From Cyclobacteriaceae bacterium (GTDB lineage Bacteria > Bacteroidota > Bacteroidia > Cytophagales > Cyclobacteriaceae), in assembly GCA_030589835.1 (NCBI GenBank), contig JAUUZS010000275.1, positions 1 to 6,156 on the forward strand: DNA of 6,156 bases, given 5' to 3'. The first letter of the stretch is position 1; each line of letters begins with the position of its first letter. This document shows, one piece after another, positions 1-6,156 of the stretch. A program made the position numbers and the translations under genes. The notes beneath the pieces were generated by a model that saw nothing but the letters and a program-made list of their open reading frames with translations, searched no databases and had not been told where the DNA came from.

Positions 1-537
1 ATCTGTTACAATGATTCTATGTTTTAAGTTGGCGGCCTCTTTTAGTTTTTCTTCCAGGTCTGCCATATCGTTATTCTTATAGCGATACCGCTGTGCCTTG
101 CACAAGCGAACTCCATCTATAATCGAAGCATGATTTAATTCATCAGAAATAATTGCGCTGTCTTGTCCAAGTAATGGTTCGAAAACACCTCCGTTTGCAT
201 CAAAAGCTGCTGCATAAAGAATAGTATCTTCGGTATGGAGAAATTCAGATATTTTCTGCTCAAGCTTTTTGTGAATATCCTGAGTTCCGCAAATAAATCG
301 TACGGATGACATCCCAAATCCATGACTATCGATGGCTTTTTTTGCTGCTTCTATTACTTTTGGATGGGCGGAAAGCCCAAGGTAATTGTTGGCACAAAAA
401 TTAATTACTTCATTTCCATCACTTGTTTTTATTTCAGCTCCCTGAGGGGTGGTTATCACGCGTTCATTTTTATATAAACCGGCTTGTTTAATATTTTCCA
501 GCTCTTTTTGAAGTTCAGGTTTTAGCGTATCGTACAT
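1..537 (-). CDS. kbl: Glycine C-acetyltransferase (2-amino-3-ketobutyrate CoA ligase), N-terminal part, cut by the window edge
   Basis: PLP-dependent cytosolic enzyme of the alpha-oxoamine synthase family. It catalyses the second step of threonine breakdown: 2-amino-3-ketobutyrate + CoA gives glycine + acetyl-CoA. I translated the minus strand from the ATG at 537-535 and the frame is open for 179 codons to base 1. Visible family motifs are NNYLGLS (residues 50-56), [14 protein letters not shown] (73-86), FDANGG (112-117) and [11 protein letters not shown] (132-142). His136 in the last motif is the residue that stacks on PLP in this family. The glycine-rich [14 protein letters not shown] stretch fits Kbl better than the relatives BioF, HemA or serine palmitoyltransferase. 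The family is about 395-400 residues long, so rather over half, including the PLP lysine, lies off the left edge. The gene is divergent from the threonine dehydrogenase that makes its substrate, which supports the call. No Shine-Dalgarno sequence is evident before the ATG. No frameshift is seen. Confidence 0.95.
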   Translation of the reverse strand, partial: MYDTLKPELQKELENIKQAGLYKNERVITTPQGAEIKTSDGNEVINFCANNYLGLSAHPKVIEAAKKAIDSHGFGMSSVRFICGTQDIHKKLEQKISEFLHTEDTILYAAAFDANGGVFEPLLGQDSAIISDELNHASIIDGVRLCKAQRYRYKNNDMADLEEKLKEAANLKHRIIVTD

Positions 538-588
538 GGTAAAATCATTTTAGTAGAAAAACATATATTTTAGCATTCATATCGTAGG

Positions 589-596
589 CAAAAATA
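589..596 (-). promoter_or_regulatory. Candidate -7 promoter element for kbl
   Basis: Read on the minus strand this is TATTTTTG, an exact match to the TAnnTTTG -7 consensus of Bacteroidota primary sigma promoters. It would place transcription start near 583 and give a leader of roughly 45 bases before the kbl ATG at 537. The expected -33 TTG/TTTG, about 20 bases further upstream, is not present; the nearest match there is only TTTTTAC. The surroundings are so AT-rich that a chance match is possible. Confidence 0.35.
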
Positions 597-631
597 TCTT
601 TTTCCATATTATATAATGTAAAAATATCTTT
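590..631. repeat. 12-bp direct repeat, two copies 30 bp apart
   Basis: AAAAATATCTTT occurs exactly at 590-601 and again at 620-631. Start-to-start distance is 30 bp, close to three helical turns, so both copies face the same side of the DNA. The first copy overlaps the candidate kbl -7 element and the second falls near where the -33 region would be. A looser third match (AAAAATATGTGT) lies at 688-699. This could be a pair of regulator sites or low-complexity coincidence. Confidence 0.4.
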
Positions 632-804
632 CCTCAATTTGACACTTATGCCAATTATAATTTGCCTTTGAAATTGCAATATAACTTAAAAATATGTGTT
701 TTTATTGAATATATTTCATTTAATGACTTATATATTAGCATATACATATAATTTCATGAAAAACAGTTAAATTTACATTTCTTCGTGGAATAAAACTTTT
801 TATC

Positions 805-819
805 AAGACTTTCAGTCTT
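805..819 (+). promoter_or_regulatory. Short perfect inverted repeat in the leader of the threonine dehydrogenase gene
   Basis: AAGACT (805-810) and AGTCTT (814-819) are exact reverse complements around a 3-base TTC loop. The structure ends 20 bases before the ATG at 840. It is too weak to be an intrinsic terminator and has no T-run directly after it. It could be an operator half-site pair or a small 5' UTR hairpin. A chance occurrence is quite possible. Confidence 0.25.
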
Positions 820-839
820 ATTTAGTATAAAAGATAAAT

Positions 840-1799
840 ATGGAACGGGTATTAGTTACGGGTGCACTAGGGCAATTGGGAACAGAATTAGTCACGGAAT
901 TGCAAAAGCTATATGGAATAAAAAATGTAATAGCAACAGATATTCATCCCCCTATAACCAATAATTTTGAGGAAAATTTTCAAACACTTGATGTACTTGA
1001 TAAAAATGCGCTAAAGGAGATATGCAGAAAAAACAAAATTACGCAAATCTATCATCTGGCTGCCATTCTCTCTGCGAATGCTGAGAAAACCCCAGACCTT
1101 GCCTGGAAGATAAATATGGATGGATTGTTAAATGTGTTGAATCTCGCTAAGGAGCAAAATCTTAAGAAAATTTTCTGGCCAAGTTCCATTGCTGTATTTG
1201 GACCTGACACACCTAAGAATAATACCCCGCAAAATACGATAATGAATCCCAATACGATATATGGGATTACCAAAGTTGCCGGAGAAAAGCTTTGCGCTTA
1301 CTACACTGAAAAATTTGGTTTGGACGTCAGAAGTTTAAGATACCCCGGCTTGATTGGATACAAATCTCTTCCTGGTGGTGGTACTACAGATTATGCCGTT
1401 GAGATTTATCATGAAGCCTTGAAAACGGGCAGGTTTACTTCACCACTAGCTGCTGATGCTATGCTTCCGATGATGTTTATGCCAGATGCTGTTCGAGCAA
1501 CAATCGAGTTGATGCAGGCTGACCAGAAAGATTTGAGAGTGCATACAAGTTATAATTTAGCAGGGATTAATTTTACGCCTGAAGAAATTACGGAAAGTAT
1601 TAAAAAATCAATCCCAGGTTTTTCTGCGGATTATAAACCGGATTTCAGGCAGGAAATTGCTGCCTCATGGCCGAATAGCATTGATGATTCTGAAGCCAGA
1701 GATGACTGGAAATGGAAAGTGGCTTACGATCTCGATGATATGACCAGGGAGATGATAAGCCACTTAAAAGCTAAAAAACAAACGGTTAAAGTTTATTAA
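840..1799 (+). CDS. tdh: L-threonine 3-dehydrogenase, short-chain dehydrogenase (SDR) type
   Basis: This 319-residue extended SDR is predicted to oxidise L-threonine with NAD+ to 2-amino-3-ketobutyrate in the cytosol. The Rossmann nucleotide site is TGALGQLG at residues 7-14. Asp34, at the end of the second strand, favours NAD over NADP. YHLAA (71-75), the PSS segment (Ser115/Ser116) and YGITK (Tyr141, Lys145) supply the SDR catalytic set. RYPGLIG (167-173), GGGTTDYA (179-186) and LPMMFMPDA (209-217) are characteristic of SDR-type threonine dehydrogenases, such as the Flavobacterium frigidimaris and animal enzymes, and argue against a sugar-nucleotide epimerase. It is not homologous to the zinc-dependent E. 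coli Tdh, although the symbol is shared. The length is normal and the ATG at 840 puts the Rossmann motif at the expected distance from the start. It is divergent from kbl, whose product uses its product. Its stop codon overlaps the thioredoxin stop on the other strand. Confidence 0.93.
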   Translation: MERVLVTGALGQLGTELVTELQKLYGIKNVIATDIHPPITNNFEENFQTLDVLDKNALKEICRKNKITQIYHLAAILSANAEKTPDLAWKINMDGLLNVLNLAKEQNLKKIFWPSSIAVFGPDTPKNNTPQNTIMNPNTIYGITKVAGEKLCAYYTEKFGLDVRSLRYPGLIGYKSLPGGGTTDYAVEIYHEALKTGRFTSPLAADAMLPMMFMPDAVRATIELMQADQKDLRVHTSYNLAGINFTPEEITESIKKSIPGFSADYKPDFRQEIAASWPNSIDDSEARDDWKWKVAYDLDDMTREMISHLKAKKQTVKVY

Positions 1800-2119
1800 T
1801 TTACTTGTGCGTCTAATTTCTTCGCCAAAATTGCTTTTGATACAGCGCCAATTTGTTTATCGACTATTTCATTATTTTTAAATATCAATAACGTAGGGAT
1901 ACTTCGTATTCCAAATTTGGCGGAGACTTCCGGATTTGAATCCACATCTACTTTGGCAATAACTGCTTTGCCATCATATTCATTTGCTAATTGCTCCACA
2001 ACAGGGCCAATCATTTTACACGGGCCGCACCATTCTGCCCAAAAATCAACAAGCACAGGCTGATCTGATGCCAATATTTCACTATAATTTGAATCTGTAA
2101 TTTCAATTGGTTTTGCCAT
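1796..2119 (-). CDS. trxA: Thioredoxin
   Basis: A 107-residue cytosolic thioredoxin, the general disulfide reductant normally recharged by thioredoxin reductase. The redox motif WCGPC is at residues 30-34 (Cys31 and Cys34). The buried acid Asp25 and the cis-proline Pro75 in SIPT are all in place, so it should be fully active. Length is typical of TrxA, and there is no signal peptide or membrane segment. I chose the ATG at 2119-2117 (MAKPIEITD). A TTG at 2161 would add 14 residues unlike thioredoxin and would overlap the candidate -7 element. The gene follows dnaE on the same strand after a 156-bp gap, so it probably has its own promoter, with some read-through from dnaE possible. Its TAA stop (1796-1798) lies inside the end of the convergent dehydrogenase gene. 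Because it is a single generic thioredoxin, its particular partners cannot be inferred. Confidence 0.95.
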   Translation of the reverse strand: MAKPIEITDSNYSEILASDQPVLVDFWAEWCGPCKMIGPVVEQLANEYDGKAVIAKVDVDSNPEVSAKFGIRSIPTLLIFKNNEIVDKQIGAVSKAILAKKLDAQVN

Positions 2120-2158
2120 AATCTTATATATTAATAATCTTTGAATTTCAATTTTTAA

Positions 2159-2166
2159 CAAATATA
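2159..2166 (-). promoter_or_regulatory. Candidate -7 promoter element for trxA
   Basis: Read on the minus strand this is TATATTTG, an exact TAnnTTTG match. A TTCG, one mismatch from the -33 TTTG, lies 21 bases upstream. Transcription would start near 2152, giving a leader of about 33 bases before the ATG at 2119. The rest of the 2120-2275 spacer shows no GC-rich hairpin followed by a T-run, so I see no intrinsic terminator for dnaE. Confidence 0.4.
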
Positions 2167-2275
2167 GTACTAAAACGAATTTCAGGTCGAATTGTCACTG
2201 AAGTTATGCAATAATGTTATTAATCCGACAATATGCGAATTATTCCATCCGTTTATCTGGACAATTTGGCAGACC

Positions 2276-5200
2276 CTAAGAATTCACTTTGTACTGAATC
2301 TCAGGAATGGCTTCCAGCGATTTTAAAAGCTCATCAGTTGGATTTACCATAAATTTTCTTGATAATAAATCCACAGAGATGTTCTCACTTTCTTCTACAA
2401 GGCTTATGTTAAATGAACACCTCCCCGGATGCTGTGCCAGGATTTCTTCAATTTGATTGATGATCAAATTGCTTACGTTACCTGGCTTTAAATTTACCTG
2501 CACTGTTTTACTGAGTTTTTCCCTGATTTCGCTGAGCAATTGGATGCTGCCAATCTTGAATTCTGCTCTTTTATCGCCCCATTGTTTTGTTGTGATCACT
2601 CCTTTGATATATAAAAACCATCCATTTACCATAAATTCTTTAAACCTAATATAGTCATCGGAAAAAAGGTAAAACGTATGGTTGTCATCATAGCCTTCAA
2701 TGGTCAGGATGCCGAATGGTTTCCCGGTCTTTGTTGTCTTATGTGCAACTTCCGTGACGATTCCTGCTAGGGTTAGCTCTGTTCCCATTCTTTTTTCCAA
2801 ATCCTGCAAGTCGGTGAATTTGTTTTTTGCGAATGATCGAATCTCAAACTTAAACTGATCCAGGGGATGGCCAGAAATATAAAATCCCACAACCTCCTTT
2901 TCAATTTTCAATTTCTCCAATTCTCCATAGGGTTCACAGTTTGGAACTTTAGGTACTGGGATTTGTATTCCACCATCTCCTCCAAATAAACTTTGCTGAG
3001 AGGAATTTCTTTCAGATTGTTCTTTATTTCCGTACTTGATTGCCTTCTCTATGAGGTTCATGTCATTTTCAGGCTCATACAGAAACTGTCTTCTGTGGTA
3101 TGCTTCGAAACAATCAAATGTTCCCGACATGGCCATACACTCAAATGTCTTTTTATTTACTGCCCGCAGATTAACCCGTGTGGAAAAGTTAAAGATGTCC
3201 GTATAAGCCCCTTCTTCTCTTTCTTGTATAATTGCCTGAACAGCGGCTTCACCAGCACCTTTTATAGCTCCCATACCAAAACGAATCTCACCATTTTTGT
3301 TTACCTCAAAATTCAGTCCTGATTCATTGATATTCGGCCCCAAAACCTTGATCCCCTGATGGCGACATTCTTCCATAAAGAATGTGACCTTATCAATTTG
3401 GTTTTGGTTATGGGTTAACACAGAAGCCATATAATCTGCAGGGTAATGTGCTTTCAGGTAGGCTGTTTGATATGCAATTATAGAATAGCAGGTAGAGTGT
3501 GATTTATTAAAAGCATATTCCGCAAATGCTTTCCAATCTGTCCATACTTTTTCTGCTACAGTTACATCATGCCCATTTGTTTCGCAGCCTTCCAAAAACT
3601 TGGGTTTTAACTTTTCCAGTAGCGCCAACATTTTTTTCCCCATGGCTTTTCTGAGGACATCCGCATCGCCTTTTGAGAAGTTCGCGAGTTTCTGAGAAAG
3701 CAACATCACCTGCTCCTGATATACCGTAATACCATAGGTCTCCGCCAGATATTCTTCCATAGCAGGAATATCATAGGTGATCTCTTCCTCTCCCAGCTTC
3801 CTCTTGATGAAATCGGGAATATACTCCATTGGCCCCGGTCGATATAGCGCATTCATAGCGATAAGGTCTGCAAATTTATCTGGTTTTAGTGACCTGAGGT
3901 GCTTTTGCATCTCTGGGCTTTCGAATTGGAACGTGCCATTTGTATGTCCTTTTTGGTACAATTCAAATGTTTTTTCATCATCCAGAGGAATCGCATCAAT
4001 ATCTATCGTTTTACCATGCCGCTTTTTAATATTTCTCAGCGCTGTTTTAATGACAGAAAGCGTCTTCAGGCCAAGAAAGTCCATCTTAAGCATACCAGCA
4101 TTCTCGACGACACTGTTGTCAAACTGAGTTACATACAGCTTAGAATCTTTTGAAACGCAGATGGGAACAAATTTCGTGATATCGTCTGGTGTAATGATCA
4201 CGCCACATGCATGAGTTCCGGTATTTCGAACGGAGCCCTCTAATACTTTAGCTTGTTTTAGTACATCTCCCTCCTTGGTTTGTCGTTTACTTATTTCTTC
4301 CAGCTCAGGCACTTCCTCAAATGCTTTTGTCAGATTGGTCCCAGGCTTATCCGGAACGAGCTTGGCTAGATTATTTGCATCAGAAAGTGGCAATTCCATT
4401 ACCCTGGCGCAATCCCGAATGGAGGACTTTGCTGCCATAGTGCCATAGGTGATGATCTGTGCAACCTGGTTTCGGCCATATTTTTTCACCACATAATCAA
4501 TGATTTTTCCACGACCTTCATCGTCAAAATCAATATCTATATCAGGAAGCGATACCCTGTCCGGATTTAAAAACCGCTCAAACAGCAGGTTATAAGCGAT
4601 AGGATCAACATTGGTGATGCCAATGCAATAGGCTACTGCTGATCCGGCTGCGGATCCTCTACCAGGTCCAACCGAGACACCAATTCTCTTGGCTTCAGAA
4701 GTAAAGTCCTGAACGATAAGAAAATACCCCGGATATCCCGTATTTTTAATTGTTTCTAATTCAAAATCCAGGCGCTCCTTTATTTCTGGAGTTATTTCAG
4801 TATATCTTCTTTTTGCACCTTCGTAGCTAAGATGCTTTAAATAATCATCCTCAGTCTCAAATCCTTCTGGAATATCAAAGGCAGGTAAAAGGACATCGCG
4901 ATCCAACTCAAAGGATTCAATTTTATTTACAATTTCATTGATGTTCTCAATCGATTCCGGAAGATCCTTGAAAAGATCTTTCATCTCCTCCTGAGACTTG
5001 AAATAAAACTCCTGGTTTGGAAAGCCATACCTAAGTCCACGCCCTCTGCCGATTGGCGTAGATTGCAATTCATTTTCTTTTACACACAATAAGATATCAT
5101 GTGCATTGGCATTGCTTTGATCAATATAATATACATTATTGGAGGCAATAACTTTCACATCATACTTTTCTGCAAATCTCAGCAGTACCTCATTTACACG

Positions 5201-6156
5201 ATTGTTTTCCTCCAATCCATGACGCAGCAATTCTATATAGAAATCCTCACCAAAGGTTTGCACCCACCATTTCAACGCATCCTCTGCCTGGTGTTCACCG
5301 ACATTTAATATCAGATTGGGGATCTCTCCTGCTAAGCCGCCGGATAACGCAATTAAGTGTTCGGAATATTGGTTTATAAGATCTTTATCAATTCTAGGGT
5401 ATAGTCCATACAAACCTTCTGTATATCCGAATGAGCTCAGCTTTGCCAGGTTGAGATATCCGTCCTTGTTTTTTGCGAGTAATACCTGGTTAAATCTTTT
5501 ATCAGGATTGTCCTTGGTAAACTTTAATTTCAAGCGTTCTTCAGCAACAAAAAACTCACAGCCAAGGATTGGCTTTACTTCATGAGCCAATGCTTCCCTG
5601 ACAAACTTGAAGGCGCCATACATATTTCCCAAATCGGTCAACGCGACGGCAGGCATGTTGTATTCTTTAGCCTTGCCTACGATGCTTTTGATATCGGGAG
5701 TAGCTTGCAACACAGAAAACTGTGAATGCAAATGGAGGTGACAAAATGGAGTGGTTACTTCGCGATGCACTACAGCATCGTCAACAAATTTTACATTGGA
5801 ATGATCTTTTTTAGTGAAGTTAGCTGCTGAAAGTTTTGGTTCCTCATATTCAATTTCTTCAAGAGGCGTGTCATCAGCAGGCATTACTACCTTGTGGGAA
5901 AGCAAGCCAAAATAACACTTTGCATTTGCAGCCACATCATAAGCCGCATCATGGGCATCTCCGAATCCTTCACCAAAAAGTTTTTTGTGAAGCTCTAAGA
6001 GTGAGGGCCACTTAAAGTTGCCGCCACGACCACCTGGAATAGCGCAAAATTCTGTAGAACTCAACTGAGTATCCAGCGCTTCTTTATTTGCAATTGCATT
6101 CTCCTTTTGAATTCGTAAATACTCCGATCCGACAACCTTGATATCAAAATCAATGA
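2276..6156 (-). CDS. dnaE: DNA polymerase III alpha subunit with fused N-terminal DEDD exonuclease; N-terminus cut by the window edge
   Basis: Replicative DNA polymerase, catalytic subunit of the Pol III holoenzyme. The frame is open from the window edge (6156) to the TAG at 2276-2278: 1292 complete residues, numbered here from the Ile codon at 6154. Domains in order: the end of a DnaQ-like exonuclease (1-85) with the ExoII FD (Phe3-Asp4) and ExoIII H-x4-D (His68, Asp73); an acidic linker (86-135); a PHP domain (136-355) starting HLHLHS; the polymerase core with GPGRGSAAGS (496-505), PDIDIDF (537-543, catalytic Asp540 and Asp542) and the third Asp763 in FADLIAM; fingers with FNKSHS (882-887); a helix-hairpin-helix region (about 995-1017); a QQSLF clamp-binding motif (1053-1057); an OB fold (about 1127-1208); and a C-terminal domain. 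A TTG at 6064 could be mistaken for the start, but 30 upstream codons continue the exonuclease fold. Roughly 90-100 residues, including ExoI, should lie off the right edge. The exonuclease fusion is typical of Bacteroidota. Several PHP metal ligands are replaced. No frameshift is seen. Confidence 0.97.
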   Translation of the reverse strand, partial: IDFDIKVVGSEYLRIQKENAIANKEALDTQLSSTEFCAIPGGRGGNFKWPSLLELHKKLFGEGFGDAHDAAYDVAANAKCYFGLLSHKVVMPADDTPLEEIEYEEPKLSAANFTKKDHSNVKFVDDAVVHREVTTPFCHLHLHSQFSVLQATPDIKSIVGKAKEYNMPAVALTDLGNMYGAFKFVREALAHEVKPILGCEFFVAEERLKLKFTKDNPDKRFNQVLLAKNKDGYLNLAKLSSFGYTEGLYGLYPRIDKDLINQYSEHLIALSGGLAGEIPNLILNVGEHQAEDALKWWVQTFGEDFYIELLRHGLEENNRVNEVLLRFAEKYDVKVIASNNVYYIDQSNANAHDILLCVKENELQSTPIGRGRGLRYGFPNQEFYFKSQEEMKDLFKDLPESIENINEIVNKIESFELDRDVLLPAFDIPEGFETEDDYLKHLSYEGAKRRYTEITPEIKERLDFELETIKNTGYPGYFLIVQDFTSEAKRIGVSVGPGRGSAAGSAVAYCIGITNVDPIAYNLLFERFLNPDRVSLPDIDIDFDDEGRGKIIDYVVKKYGRNQVAQIITYGTMAAKSSIRDCARVMELPLSDANNLAKLVPDKPGTNLTKAFEEVPELEEISKRQTKEGDVLKQAKVLEGSVRNTGTHACGVIITPDDITKFVPICVSKDSKLYVTQFDNSVVENAGMLKMDFLGLKTLSVIKTALRNIKKRHGKTIDIDAIPLDDEKTFELYQKGHTNGTFQFESPEMQKHLRSLKPDKFADLIAMNALYRPGPMEYIPDFIKRKLGEEEITYDIPAMEEYLAETYGITVYQEQVMLLSQKLANFSKGDADVLRKAMGKKMLALLEKLKPKFLEGCETNGHDVTVAEKVWTDWKAFAEYAFNKSHSTCYSIIAYQTAYLKAHYPADYMASVLTHNQNQIDKVTFFMEECRHQGIKVLGPNINESGLNFEVNKNGEIRFGMGAIKGAGEAAVQAIIQEREEGAYTDIFNFSTRVNLRAVNKKTFECMAMSGTFDCFEAYHRRQFLYEPENDMNLIEKAIKYGNKEQSERNSSQQSLFGGDGGIQIPVPKVPNCEPYGELEKLKIEKEVVGFYISGHPLDQFKFEIRSFAKNKFTDLQDLEKRMGTELTLAGIVTEVAHKTTKTGKPFGILTIEGYDDNHTFYLFSDDYIRFKEFMVNGWFLYIKGVITTKQWGDKRAEFKIGSIQLLSEIREKLSKTVQVNLKPGNVSNLIINQIEEILAQHPGRCSFNISLVEESENISVDLLSRKFMVNPTDELLKSLEAIPEIQYKVNS

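Larger units (their letters stand above)
538..839. promoter_or_regulatory. Divergent kbl/threonine dehydrogenase control region
   Basis: This 302-bp stretch holds no gene that I can support. It is much richer in A and T than the flanking genes. It separates the two divergent start codons (537 and 840), so both promoters are expected here. On the minus strand there is a good TAnnTTTG element (589-596). On the plus strand I see only imperfect versions, TATATTTC at 710-717 and TACATTTC at 774-781, neither with a convincing upstream TTG at the right distance. A 12-bp direct repeat and a short hairpin are listed separately. Shared regulation of the two genes is an inference from the arrangement; no known operator was recognised. 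Confidence 0.6.

Noticed and set aside
135..323. 62-codon open frame on the minus strand
   Set aside because: It is an out-of-frame reading of kbl on the same strand; the kbl frame carries the conserved family motifs.
639..661. TTGACA (639-644) followed by TATAAT (656-661), resembling a sigma70 promoter
   Set aside because: The spacer is only 11 bases instead of about 17, and the organism appears to be a Bacteroidota, which use a different consensus.
1052..1273. 73-codon open frame on the minus strand
   Set aside because: It is antisense to the Rossmann and catalytic part of the threonine dehydrogenase and has no family features.
2120..2161. Longer thioredoxin start at the TTG at 2161
   Set aside because: The 14 added residues do not resemble thioredoxin, the codon is a weak start, and it overlaps the candidate promoter. 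The ATG at 2119 gives a standard 107-residue protein.
2210..2221. AATAATGTTATT palindrome downstream of dnaE as a possible terminator
   Set aside because: The stem is purely A/T with a 2-base loop and no following T-run, so it is unlikely to terminate transcription.
2993..5585. Several open frames of about 65-116 codons on the plus strand within dnaE (for example 2993-3322, 3777-4127, 3899-4153, 5099-5308, 5316-5585)
   Set aside because: They lie antisense to a strongly conserved dnaE frame, show no recognisable domain, and are what antisense frames of a long gene commonly produce.
1..6156. Search for a mobile element, defence system, CRISPR array, tRNA or other undescribed system
   Set aside because: All sizeable frames are explained by four housekeeping or metabolic genes. 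No transposase, integrase, long repeats, array-like spacing or tRNA-like cloverleaf was seen.

Overview
The window holds four protein-coding genes and no RNA genes, mobile elements, phage genes or CRISPR arrays that I can see. It looks like chromosomal core sequence from a member of the Bacteroidota, probably Cytophagia-like. The reasons are a DNA polymerase III alpha subunit with a DnaQ-like exonuclease fused to its N-terminus, an SDR-type L-threonine dehydrogenase beside kbl, AT-rich leaders without clear Shine-Dalgarno sequences, and TAnnTTTG-like promoter elements. The species cannot be told from this sequence.

Layout: (1) 1-537, minus strand, is the N-terminal 179 codons of glycine C-acetyltransferase (kbl), cut by the left edge. 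(2) 538-839 is a very AT-rich divergent intergenic region with a candidate kbl promoter element, a 12-bp direct repeat at 30-bp spacing and a small hairpin before the next gene. (3) 840-1799, plus strand, is a complete SDR-family L-threonine 3-dehydrogenase. (4) 1796-2119, minus strand, is a complete thioredoxin whose stop codon interlocks with that of the dehydrogenase. (5) 2120-2275 is a 156-bp spacer with a candidate thioredoxin promoter. (6) 2276-6156, minus strand, is DNA polymerase III alpha (dnaE), complete at its C-terminus and cut at its N-terminus by the right edge. Its frame stays open to the last base, so an apparent start at 6064 is not real.

How the genes work together: the dehydrogenase oxidises L-threonine to 2-amino-3-ketobutyrate, and Kbl cleaves that with CoA to glycine and acetyl-CoA. 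The divergent pair is therefore a complete two-step threonine catabolic module. DnaE is the replicative polymerase and carries its own proofreading exonuclease; its PHP domain has lost several predicted metal ligands. Thioredoxin is a general disulfide reductant and lies downstream of dnaE on the same strand, but probably has its own promoter.

I found no previously undescribed system. The points most worth a second look are the exonuclease-PHP-polymerase architecture with a degenerate PHP site, the interlocked convergent stop codons, and the repeats in the divergent control region.
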